A stretch of DNA of 20,805 nucleotides. It comes from Phoronis australis (Eukaryota; Phoronida; Phoronidae). The DNA is taken from the NCBI GenBank assembly GCA_002633005.1, contig NMRA01000102.1, positions 176,710 to 197,514 of the forward strand, read 5' to 3'. Under the pieces are notes generated by a model. The model was given only the letters and a program-made list of their open reading frames with translations. It was not told where the DNA came from and ran no database searches. This document shows, in pieces, positions 1 to 9,955 of the stretch. A program made the position numbers and the translations under genes. Each line of letters begins with the position of its first letter. The first letter of the stretch is position 1.

Positions 1-219
1 CTCTATATATAGACCTCTTGCCTCTATATATAGACCTCTTGCCTCTATATATAGACCTCTTGCATCTATTTATAGACCTCTTGCCTCTATATATAGACCT
101 CTTGAGTCTATAGACCTCTTGCTGTTATAGACCTCTTGCTGCTATAGACCTCTTGCTGCTGTAGACCTAGCATCTTGCTGCTATAGACCTCTTGCCTCTA
201 CAGACCTCTTGCCGCTATA
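1..219. repeat. Minisatellite, 21-bp units passing into 17-bp units
   Basis: The array begins at or before the left edge. The first units are 21 bp (CTCTATATATAGACCTCTTGC, successive starts 1, 22 and 43). From about 105 the TATATA core contracts and the unit becomes about 17 bp, with core TATAGACCTCTTGCTGC. TAGACCTCTTG is the invariant part. It ends near 219. No gene is associated. Confidence 0.93.
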
Positions 220-660
220 ATACTGGTCTCAACTTGTTCTGTACCAAATTTGGCTGTTGCTGTGCCTAATATTTGCCTTGCTGATTTTTGTTTCCACTCA
301 GATGATGTTTTAAGTTGAAACGAAACATTTGTTCTCGTGTAAGTATTGTAAATCTTCGCTTTACATGTTGTGTAACAATGCAACGGGGCAAAATGCCATC
401 TCATGCAACACCTTTAGTCCCTTAAGCGCAAACTATGTTCTTAAAATCGGTTTGATCCGGTATTTTGTCCTTTATATGGGTGCTTTCTCTGTACGTAGTT
501 ATTTTCAAATTTTAGGAAAACATATTTCTACTCACCCTGATGTATATGTGCATTGGACGCTTGACAGAAAAAAATCGAAACCATAGCATCGTAGACACAT
601 AAGCTATTTTTCAATGACCGCAAAGTTGACGTGGTGGCGACCAGAGAGATCAGCTTCCCA
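220..660. other. Non-coding stretch, no feature recognised
   Basis: AT-rich sequence with only short open frames (85 aa or less) lacking any family signature or coding bias I can detect. No exon, RNA gene or repeat boundary is evident. Confidence 0.5.
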
Positions 661-793
661 TTCAGTAACGCTAGGACCTCGCTAAAAAAGCAAGACCTCG
701 CGAGATAACGTGAGGTATTGCTCTTTTTAATGAGAACACGTGACTTTGGCTAGATTTTAGCTAGGTGCTAGCGTAGGTCCTAACGCTACTGAA
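661..793. repeat. Short palindromic-end repeat (MITE-like), copy 1 of family B
   Basis: The ends are inverted: TTCAGTAACGCTAGGACC on the left against TTCAGTAGCGTTAGGACC (reverse complement) on the right, 16 of 18 identical. An inverted copy lies at 17958-18094 and shares the interior, including GAGAACACGTGACTTTG. Both copies also share a few flanking bases (CGTGCG on one side, CTTCC on the other), so the true element may be slightly larger, perhaps from GACC at 639. No clear target duplication is visible and it has no coding capacity. Confidence 0.75.
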
Positions 794-1328
794 CGCACGC
801 CCGGTCGCATATTACCCTTAATATATGAAAATGTACCTATGAACGGATATTTCTTTCATTATCACAACCTAAAAAGCAAGATATAGACCAGGTCTACTAA
901 AGTACACAAAATATGCCATGCATTTGATCCGGACATGAGTTGAATTGACTGGGTGGTCGGGCATTCGTTGTTTTGTTTTGATTAGACTTTCAATGACAAT
1001 GTCCTGATCACGTGATTGTGTTACTCAACTAGGTACTAAATGATGTAGACACACTTGTGTCTAATGCTCTGGTTTATAAAGCGAAACTGAATATTTTATT
1101 AACTGTTTAACCCACAACAAACCATGCTCTGATGTCTACAAGTTGCAGGCGTACTTCTTCTATAGCAACTTCTATCCTGTCATCAGGTGAATTGAACTTA
1201 GTTAGAATTATGAAAACCCACGGAATTCTCTGACGTCACACTGCTTTAGTGGCTCAAACTAACACGCCGTGACCTTCAAATGGCATGAGCCTCGGTCTGA
1301 ACAGACTGACAGTTCTTCTCAAACCTAG
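794..1328. other. Non-coding stretch, no feature recognised
   Basis: Nothing recognisable. It includes a TGATCACGTGATTGTG patch with a partial palindrome, but no ORF, RNA or repeat structure I can support. Confidence 0.45.
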
Positions 1329-1330
1329 TA

Positions 1331-1973
1331 AGGAGGCACTGGACAGTTCTCACAGAACACACGTCAATGGACTCTTCACCCTTTTTCACTCTTTTTACAA
1401 AATTGCATTCAAAGAAAGAAAAGTATTGAATCATTTCACATCACAAGTCTTATAGATGAGCACAGAAACTTTATTCTCTCTTGTATTTTTGACCCTTTCA
1501 CTCTCACAGAAAAGCAGGCTAAACTAAGAAAAATAGGGGCTAAAACGCAAAATCGGCACTTTTCACCCCAAAACCACCACTTCCCCCCGATGCTAGAATA
1601 AAGCCAACATTAGATTCCGAAAGCAAATGTCCTACTAACTCCAAAAATGTGGTACAAATGTACTGTCAACTACCTAGCTTTTTGCAAATGTGGCTTGTTT
1701 GAGGGCAATCTGAAATCGCGGCCAATTTCTCAGTTGCTACCCAGCAATGCACAATTGCAACATGGGGCCACCATCTTGAAGAAAAGTGCAGCTACAGCCA
1801 AGCATGTGGCCTTTTTCATTGTCAACATGTTCACAAATACAAACAAGCCACATTCACTCGGCCTACATACAACACCCAACTAGAAAATGCCCCCAAGCCT
1901 GTCCTACCCCTAGATTTTAATATTTTGGGAGTGCAAATTGGCCGCAGCCGCAGCCTAACTGTTCAGTGCCACC
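1331..1973. mobile_element. Non-autonomous TA-flanked TIR element, complete copy (family A)
   Basis: TIRs of 17 bp: GGAGGCACTGGACAGTT on the left (after one extra A) and, on the opposite strand, GGTGGCACTGAACAGTT on the right, 15 of 17 identical. It is bordered by TA at 1329-1330 and at 1974-1975, as in Tc1/mariner-type insertion. It is 643 bp with no transposase ORF. A second copy, now split in three, occupies 12841-12967, 15600-15880 and 18119-18370, and the two are easily alignable along their length. The TA duplication suggests the mariner/Tc1 superfamily, but the GG.GGCAC ends are not enough for a firm class. Confidence 0.82.
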
Positions 1974-1975
1974 TA

Positions 1976-3030
1976 ATCCTTTACACTCTGATAAGGGAAT
2001 AAGATGACTCCAATTTTATACCTGCTCAAATCAAAGGTCGGGTTTATTATTAAAATGTTTAATGTTTGCAAATAGTTTCTTCTTGTAATCGGAATGTCTT
2101 ACTTATATTTCCCATTGATGTAACTGTTCTGTATTACTGCATACAAAATGTCTCTTCTTCCCCCTCTTCCTTTTCCTCGTCTTCAGTCTTCATCTTCTTC
2201 TTCTTCTTTTTCATGGTAATTAGGGACACATGGAGTCACCATGCCCAACACTTGAGAAGAATGAGCAACGGACACTAATTAAAGTATCCACTGGTTAAAA
2301 TCAAACTCTGATACTTATTTTATATGATGGGGCCCGTTTTATCGATGGCCATACACCCGGTCGTAGCTAAAACGATCGGCGTAGGAACATTGTTATGGTG
2401 CATTTTGTTACATTGCTACTGACGTAAACTTGATTAGTGGCCACATTTAAGTTGAACACCGTCCTCCTGTTTGCCAATAAAAATAAGATATTAAGACCTC
2501 ATTGCTAAAACCAGACACAGCCCACGTCCTTTGATGAAACGGAGCTCTGTTGCATCTTTTTTTTTGAAGCAGACTAGCACTATCGCGGCGATGTTTTATC
2601 TGGAGACATCAGTTGCCACGTGGGTGCAAAGCTCTTGAGGTTCACATTACGTTGTCTGACGAACCGAGCAATTAGGAAGATGGCGATTCTGCCTTTCTTT
2701 TGGTGACGCTTTTTTGAGTGCTAGCAAATCTAATTGGTTTTTGTTTCCATTAAGCGTAGCTTGTTGTTGTAGTACTTGGCCACGTATAGATAAACTCGAG
2801 GAAGTTAAGCCATGCACGCAAATATTGTGTCTAGCCGCCATGGTTCAGTAGGAATGGCGTGCTGTTAAAGTAAAGTAAATGTTGTCCACATAACTAAGTA
2901 GTGACTTTACTATAGCAATGTGCGGTCATTCTGGTTCAAGAATGTTACGATAACGTAGAAACTAGCAAACTGATTTTTTTGAAATCCTGCTACTGCATAG
3001 GATGATTATCAGCAATCATTTTTATGCTCC
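1976..3030. other. Non-coding stretch with a pyrimidine-rich tract
   Basis: The only structure noted is a C/T-rich tract at 2151-2212 (repeats of CTT and TTC). Small open frames across it are low-complexity Ser/Phe artefacts. No exon or repeat family recognised. Confidence 0.5.
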
Positions 3031-3032
3031 CA

Positions 3033-3150
3033 CACATACATACATATATACATACATACATACATACATACATACATACATACATACATACATACATACA
3101 TACATACATACATACATACATACATACATACACATATATATATATATATT
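3033..3150. repeat. (CATA)n microsatellite running into (AT)n
   Basis: A long uninterrupted tetranucleotide array of CATA with a short ATAT interruption near 3045, ending in an AT dinucleotide run at 3133-3149. Two overlapping open frames reading IHTY repeats are by-products of it. Confidence 0.97.
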
Positions 3151-3590
3151 TGCTCGATATCTCAAACCTCCTTTGTTGGATTTTGATGAAATTTGGCGCG
3201 ATTGAGTGTATAAGGCATCATTAGAATTTTGTCACTTGTAAGCTGTTCCCCAGGACCAAAGAGAGACTGTGTTTTTGAAGAAGAGAGTTACCGGATGTTA
3301 TCTAGAGAACCAAACTGGCTATTTCAATGGAACTTGACACAGGTGTATGAACGACATTGCGCCGACACCGAAGTCGATTTGCGGGCGGATTTAACTACTG
3401 CAGCACTCCCTAGTGCCGTGGCCGTGTTGGTCTCGACAAGGGCTTTTTCAGTCTTACTTTTGGGGAAAGGCATTTCCGGGTGATATCTAGGAAGCCAGTT
3501 GACAAATTTCAATGAAACTTGACACTGATGTAAGTGACGATTATCGGGCGGGTTCAACACCCCGGATTCAGCAACCTAGTGGCCATTTTT
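3151..3590. repeat. Degenerate dispersed repeat with three related blocks
   Basis: Three related blocks start near 3151, 3291 and 3476. Each has a (GAT)ATCT core, then about 30 bp later TTTCAATG(G/A)AACTTGACAC or the related TTTTGATGAAATTTGGC. The last two blocks are 185 bp apart and clearly alignable. The layout recalls old tandem or transposon-derived repeats common in marine invertebrate genomes; I cannot name the family. The 84-aa open frame here has no domain. Confidence 0.6.
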
Positions 3591-3591
3591 A

Positions 3592-3747
3592 GAGGACTTA
3601 GCTGGCCTATAGTGGGACAGGTTACAACTTTCTTTACTTCAAGTCGTGTGGTCGAGTCCCCATGAGACACACTGGTAGATCCTTAAGTCAGATCTCGCAG
3701 CTTATCAGCTCTGTTTATCTAAAATATGAGTCAATCAATCAATCAGT
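3592..3747 (+). mobile_element. tRNA-derived SINE, degenerate copy 1
   Basis: Alignable with the SINE at 13047-13286: both have TGGCCT (A-box region), then CTTTCTTTACT, a GTCGAGTCCC B-box core (3651-3660; here GTGGTCGAGTCCC, degenerate), ATG.GAC.CACTG and a CTCAGCTC/TATCAGCTCTGTTT segment. It ends in a TCAATCAATCAATC tail at 3731-3744. Target duplications are not clear, so the ends are approximate. Confidence 0.72.
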
Positions 3748-3764
3748 AATCACGTATTTTAGTG

Positions 3765-6600
3765 ACCTGTAGCAATTGCTACCCAGACACAACTTGGGCT
3801 TATAAGTGACCAGAACATTTGGCATGTTTTATTTCTTTGTTGACAATTGTTTTTTCACTGGTTTGATTTGTTGTTAGTATCACCAGTTGAGGTTGAGTTG
3901 TCTATTCTGTCTAATAATGCTACTCCTTGGGTCAAATAGTTGTCTTGTACCCTTTGAAACATCATGGTTTCGGGGCAGATTGGGAGCATATCAACGCTTC
4001 GCTCTTATTTTATATAAACGCTCAACTAAAATACAAGAGGGATCAAATTTGAAATAGTTGTTGATTCATCACGAACGAAGGCAAATTGGCCTAGAACATA
4101 TGTTGTATTCCTCTGCCAATGTCACTTTTCTTCCTTGGATGAATGGTTTATCGTTGTTTATGCTTCGTTAATCCTGGCTGTTGTATCAGACATGTGCCGT
4201 GTGCGCTCACTAGTTCAATTCCATGTCAAATTACCAACAAGCCACTTTCAAGTTATGCCTGACACTGAAATAAATTACAACTCTGAAAATATAACCGTGG
4301 AATTGTTTACATATCTTTTACGCAACAGCATTTCAATAGTTCTACTTGCGTCATAAAATATGGTAAAATTACCATAAATTCTTTGAAACGGAGCTGACAA
4401 CAGAAAAGCGTTTATGAACAATCAAATTTAATGGTTCTGAACCCAATTTATTAAATTTTTGCGTAAGTTAACGCATCAATTACTAATCATTCTAAACATC
4501 CACGGCTGCAATTGTTGACCAGTGAACGCCAATAATTTCCAGCCGCCAGTTCTCGATAACTCGGCCATTGCAATCTGCCTTGAAGCATTCTGATGTTAAA
4601 AACACCAACTTCATTCGTTACTGGGGTATTTGGTATTATTCTTTGTTTGAATTAAATTGGGCTACAATCGCGGGTCTAGAATTCCCTTATAGACCATTAT
4701 GTCATGGCCAATTAAACCAACCCACCATTACAAGCAAGTTGAAGAACCCTGACTGCAGTTGTAACGACTTACGATTTCTTTCTAAAACTAGAAATCATTT
4801 TGAATCTGAGATGCTACTGGTTTTACAGTAGTGTAGTAAATGGTCTAAATCAAAAGGTTGGCGTGGGTCACGTGACACACGCATTTAGGCAGTCGTTTGA
4901 ATGTGACTCTGTGCTTATATTCTGTATCAGGTATCTCAAAAAGTCCTACAATTTAACTTCAAATATTTTTAAACGTATGTGGCCAATAACCACTTCAGTT
5001 AATACAAAATAACGTCATTCTGTTCTCTTTTAAGAATGTGAAATAGCGGGAATTTCGGAAGAAACAACAATCTGAAATTGCCAGTCAAAAGTTTTCTATT
5101 TATCATTTCAATGGTTTATGTGCGCGTGCTTCTTCAATAATCATTTTTTTCTGCCATCCCTAAACGCATCCCTCTAACCAATAATTTGTCTATATAGAAT
5201 CTTTATCAGCTATTGCAAATGCTAATCAGTCAGTCATCAATCTCCAGTTGAAGGTGCCATGTGTGCCTTCCTGCTCGTTTCTCTTTTTCTACCCGCTTTT
5301 AATTCTTTCTGAAAAAACAACTTATTTTGAAATTACAATTTCGTGAGATAAATTTTGTTTTCTCTTCGAATAGCCCACGCACAGAACAAATATTATTGTC
5401 TGGCATTTGCAGTTGCTAATTTGAAGATTGGCATTTCTTGCATAATATTCAATGAATCGTACTGTACTTTGACTAGACATAGGTTGGTTTGCTTCGAATT
5501 TAATGAATACTCAGCTGCCCAATTAATCACAAGTGTATTTTCAAATTAGAATATGGGACATTTCGAGATACGAGATATGCGAAACATTGGGGTTAAACGG
5601 TCAAACAATGTTTAAAATTGAATGCAAATGAAGGCTGACTTATCCAACAGACAACACTTGATAGTTAACCTGTTCTCAATTTTGATTAACTGCGTATTTG
5701 CGAACTTCTGAAAACTCTGATTGCCTTTCTTGTGCTGAATTATACGTTGAATTCTCAATATTATTGAAAATAAGTAAGGATCTTTTCTCCGCACTTAATT
5801 TAAGGTTAAGTCCCTATTTATTTTCATTGAGCTAAGGGCTCAGGTTTTAGTTATATTATTAAAAATGTAATTAGCCAAAGAAAAGCTCATAATAAAGATA
5901 AAATGATAGAAAAAGATTTCATCTGCGAGTGTAAAAGACAAAAATACGCAATGAATTTAGGGATCTTAGTTGAGTCCCTTAGTTGAGTTGGAACTGTGTC
6001 ATGCAAGTGGACTCTGATGTCTTAACAATTTTTATATGAAAAGCTTCACAAGTCACATGAAAGCAACAGTCTACCCTTACATTTCCCTATAGAGCCATTT
6101 TAAATTTGGAACAATAATTATTGAGGCTAAAATGTTAGTAACGTCTGTCGAATTAGCAAACGGTGTGGTAAGATATTAAATCGGATTCATACTTTTTATT
6201 CTTGAACAGACACATAGTTTTGTATAAGAATTTATTAATGTAGTAACGTCTAATGTCTTATTGGGTTAAGACTGGATTAAATGTCTCTTTAATGAAATAA
6301 GTGATGGATGTTGCAGTGCATGTATTCTGCCTGACATCCTGTCCCAATCTGGTCTACAATCTTCAGTCTGTCTTTACTATCACATACTTGAGGTGAGCTA
6401 ACAGGAGAAATTCCCATTACCCTGATCGATCATTACCAGCACGTGCGCCTGATATTATTCTGCCAACTCCAAACTAATTCGCATTCCGTGCAAATTCGCT
6501 AATTGTGTTTTATACTTTTATAGGAGTAAAAAATGTCAGATTACAATCGTGCTGTTTAACATTATGTTGTTATCGAACAGTCATGAAACGTTTTAAAAGC
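3765..6600. other. Long non-coding stretch, no feature recognised
   Basis: AT-rich, with only short open frames on both strands (87 aa or less) carrying no family signature. I looked for an upstream MMP propeptide exon (a helix with an FQRF-like motif ending in a phase-1 Gly codon and GT donor) and found none. Likely intron or intergenic. Confidence 0.5.
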
Positions 6601-6602
6601 AG

Positions 6603-6910
6603 TTGATGTGCGGTAAGATGAGTTGTCATGTGAGTCCCCACTCTGATGATCCGGAGATTCTACCTTTCGAATTTCTTTTAGTCCGAAAATCGGATTTGTC
6701 AACAGCTTATGAATCAGATACACGGCGTGCAGTTAGTCGGACGATTACTGTTCCACGTATTCAAAGAAATCGCTTGAGGTTGCTAAGGGTGTTTTGCTCG
6801 TCACGTGACGAATTTATAGAAATAGTTTGCATCAGGTCTCACCAAGAGCACATTATATACCGCGACCTCACAAACTTAACCCGTGTCGTTGCCTGCTAGG
6901 TAGAAAGTGT
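6603..6910. other. Non-coding stretch with one unsupported 98-aa open frame
   Basis: The open frame 6603-6899 begins at a TTG and has no recognised domain, start context or splice structure. TCACGTGA occurs within it. I treat it as chance. Confidence 0.45.
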
Positions 6911-6916
6911 TATCCG

Positions 6917-7177
6917 CATGCGTGCACCCAGTCTTGAAAATGGGGGACTCGAATTCTCTGTCGATGTGGACCTTTTACTGACAAAAATTCGGGAGGACTA
7001 AAAAAACGGGGTACCACCTTCATAACTGTGAACTGTGCGTCTGCGTCTTTTTACTGGACTTTTGTCTATTTTTCTCGGACTTTTTGTTTCTCTGAAGCGG
7101 ACCTTTTTCCCCACTTCGCCAAATGGAGGGGGGGGGGGCTCGTTCGAGCCCCCTGAGCCCCCCTGGGTGCGCGCACA
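6917..7177. mobile_element. 261-bp non-autonomous TIR element with 5-bp target duplication
   Basis: The left end CATGCGTGCACCCAG and the reverse-complemented right end TGTGCGCGCACCCAG form imperfect TIRs (12 of 15). They are flanked by ATCCG at 6912-6916 and 7178-7182. The interior has a G12 run near 7127-7138 and an inverted GGGGGCTCGTTCGAGCCCCC palindrome at 7134-7153. No ORF. The 5-bp duplication resembles that of the other hAT-like elements in this window. Confidence 0.7.
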
Positions 7178-7218
7178 ATCCGTAAATTACGCTTGTAAAT
7201 TATGAGGGTAAACACGCC

Positions 7219-7470
7219 TTTTCACGCCCGTGTTACGATCGTGAACTTAGTACGTACATTTCGAGCTAAAATCACGAACGTACATTTATGTCGTTTTACG
7301 CTTGTCGCTTTTCACTCGTTTACTCTGGTCGTTTTAGGCGCTGGTCGTTTTACGAGCGTGATCGGCGAGTGTAATTATACTGTAGTACAACTTTTTCAGG
7401 GCTCATATAACCTGCAACCTAATCTTTCATTGGATATAACGATTATGCTTGTAAAACACGGGCGTGAAAA
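7219..7470. repeat. Inverted-repeat segment with internal TCGTTTTACG-type degenerate motifs
   Basis: TTTTCACGCCCGTGTT at 7219-7234 is repeated as an exact 16-bp inverted copy at 7455-7470. Between them lie about five degenerate copies of GTCGTTTTACG spaced 14-17 bp apart (7289-7360), on a background of CGTAAA/CGTGAAC variants. It could be a MITE; I see no target duplication. The 94-aa open frame across it reflects the repeated motif. Confidence 0.65.
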
Positions 7471-7479
7471 ATGTCTGCA

Positions 7480-7690
7480 ACCGTAACTAAACGGGCGACA
7501 CTTTACCCCCAGCGTCCAACGATAAACCCAGGGATGGGATGTTAAATCCTATCCGGCCCCCACCGTCCCGTCTTGGGAGTAGCTTCTTTGCAAATGTAGT
7601 GAGGGGACCTATAAGGCTACCTCATCGCTAATGGAACTAATCTGCCGCACGCTAGGCGGGACCCCGAAAAACGAGAGTATGAATTATTTG
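7480..7690. other. GC-rich block of unknown origin
   Basis: Markedly richer in GC than its surroundings, with GGCCCCCACCGTCCCG near 7556 and GGCGGGACCCC near 7656. It does not match an RNA gene, exon or repeat I know, and no TIRs or RNA polymerase III boxes are convincing. Confidence 0.4.
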
Positions 7691-7699
7691 ATGTCGAAA

Positions 7700-9841
7700 T
7701 TCAAAATGAATGTATGTTATAGATAACTCATTTTAATTAAAGATATATTTGTTTTATTAACTGATCAATACATTCCTTCAGGTGAATGGTCACCATGATG
7801 GCAGGGGCTGTAACGTCGTGCGAATTTTTAACTCCAACTCTCGGAGAACAAATGCCTTTCCAGTTACTGTAGCATTGGATTTTCCGTCATTTCAAGCACG
7901 ACTACTCGAGCTACTGAATTTAATATTTTCTTTACCATTTCCTGAGTTATGGTTTACGGAAGAAATTAAAGCACTATGATTAAAACTTGGGTGCTGACGT
8001 GTGTGCAGCAAAATCACTGTCCCGTGGTGGAAAAACAAAATGACGACCTTCGCTCGCGCAGCTGCTTCGAATGTTGGATTTGTTATCCTTACTATCAGTT
8101 TTGCTAAGTTTCACCTATCGTGACCCCCTCAATGTATCATTTCTTGGAAACCGATGAAACAGAACTGCGATTGCTGGAGTGTCACTCCCGGAGCAGACCG
8201 TTGGCCTGACTAGGCCACATAAACACGTTGATGGCAAAAATATATCTTCTGAACTGTACAACAACACTCCAGGGGGCATTCCATAGATATATACAGACAT
8301 ATGAAAAAATGTGAAAGCATTTGTCCTATATTTTGTCAAAAGCAATTTTGTTCCGTACATAAACTTACGTACATCTCGTTTTCAAAATTTTACAACAAAG
8401 ACATCATCATGTGACCGATTCAATGGAAGATTGATATAAAATTCTTCATACTTTCTACTTCCAGAAAACAACGACACTATTCTATACAAGTACACATTGT
8501 TATTACTTTATTAGAAGATTAACAGTCTCAGCGCCTCCTCTTGGCTGGAGGAACTAAATTCTACTCGATAAATAGTAGAAGTAAACGTATTTCACTAGTT
8601 AAGTCACCGGCTTTTATTTCAGCGAATGTCTGACGGACAACGGCGAGAATTGGCGATTCGCAATAAAATCACAAAAAACAACGGATTTTGTTGTTTATAG
8701 TTCTGCTCAAAGCCAATAACCTCAACAAGTCTATCCTATTGAACAGTGATCCCAAAATGCGTTATCTTGACATATAATCGCAAAAAATAAAAAGGGAAAC
8801 TATGAATATGTTTTTAAAAGCTTACAATGTCCATTGATGTTCCGAAGATTAATTTTATAATGGCTCAAAACTGTTCAAAGTGTTACACAAACGTCTGTGG
8901 TATTGTCTTTTACTGAAAGTAAAAGGCTATACAAAAAACAAAACTAATCTTTAGTTCTAAACTGCCAAGAGCAAGAGACATGATTTTAATGTAAAATTTT
9001 AAAAACTTTTTTTTGTGACGCTACCTTCTGCTTTCTCTGCTATTGTATTCCGTGTTATGTTTAGATCTCTAGATATCTAAGAGGTAATTTTAAGTACTAC
9101 CACTTGCCAAAACTGCGAAAATCACTTCAATTTTCTTTACGCACGTGCCAATGTTTGCGAGAAAATGTCCTCATTTTTAAAACAGATTTTTCCGAATTAA
9201 ATTTGCAGTTCCCACAAGTGAGCCAAAGTTCTCAAATGTGCACACCTGCTCCGATATCGTCCTTGCATCCGCTGTTGTGGGCTCAATTTCACGCTAATCT
9301 GTTCATTCATATATCTCTGCACCGTTATTTGCGCGACCAACATGTGGTTGTGTGCGCTCCTATTTCTCAGGTCATGACAAGCCACACGGTGTCGAATTCC
9401 GTTTCAACAACAAATGTTTTAACGAATTTCTCCCAGAAACGAAACTTGAAAATTAATAAGGATTCATTTGTCGTGGATCAATAGCCATTATTCGATTATT
9501 ACCTCCAAAGTACGAGTAAAATGATTGAATTTTTATAAATTTTATCGTTTCGTTTCAGAATGTTTATTTAAATGGTCACTTACGAGAAGTCCGACAAGAA
9601 AGATGATTACCATTTGAGCAATTCGAATTTTTTTAGTATTACAACCTTGGATTTTCATGACCTAATGTCAAGGATTTCGCCCAATCGCGCATGGTTTTAC
9701 AAATAAACAAGTACTTTTTGCACGATTAATGAATTATGCAGATAAGAGTACAAGAAATAAGAAACGAACAGATTGCGTTTAAATATGATTCATATACAAG
9801 TTGACGTAATTGGTGAATAATTCACATACATTTTGTTTCAG
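7700..9841. other. Non-coding stretch up to the first recognised MMP exon
   Basis: No exon recognised. A 126-aa open frame at 9104-9484 has no MMP propeptide features and no domain. Small hairpins occur, for example TTCTACT/AGTAGAA around 8556-8577 and TGGCCT/AGGCCA around 8201-8216. It is probably intron ending at the acceptor at 9841. Confidence 0.5.
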
Positions 9842-9955
9842 GTGTTTTGGACAATGTTACTATGACAATGATGAACAAGCCTCGTTGTGGAAATCCTGAA
9901 GGAGTGGGAAATGGTGATTTGGCGAGACGTCGTCGAAAGCGATATACTCTTCAAG
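9842..9955 (+). CDS. MMP exon a: cysteine switch and furin cleavage site
   Basis: The acceptor is a pyrimidine-rich tract ending TTTCAG at 9841; the donor is CAAG|GTTAC at 9955/9956. The exon begins in phase 1 (the first base of the Gly codon comes from an unseen upstream exon) and ends in phase 1. It encodes the propeptide end [27 protein letters not shown] is the cysteine switch (family consensus PRCGxPD); Cys16 (codon 9886-9888) should ligate the catalytic zinc and keep the zymogen latent. Ten residues later comes RRRRKR (29-34, bases 9925-9942), a strong proprotein-convertase site, followed by Tyr35, the predicted new N-terminus region. The upstream exon should carry the rest of the peptidoglycan-binding-like prodomain; I searched for one ending in a TG-type phase-1 junction and found none. 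Confidence 0.93.

Noticed and set aside
3002-3224. Open frames with IHTY repeats
   Set aside because: Direct translation of the CATA microsatellite.
6603-6899. 98-aa open frame
   Set aside because: TTG start, no recognised domain and no splice context.
7202-7486. 94-aa open frame
   Set aside because: Coincides with the inverted-repeat segment; the residues mirror the repeated TCGTTTTACG motif.
9104-9484. 126-aa open frame upstream of the first MMP exon
   Set aside because: No signal peptide, no prodomain motif, no family resemblance and no suitable donor in phase 1.
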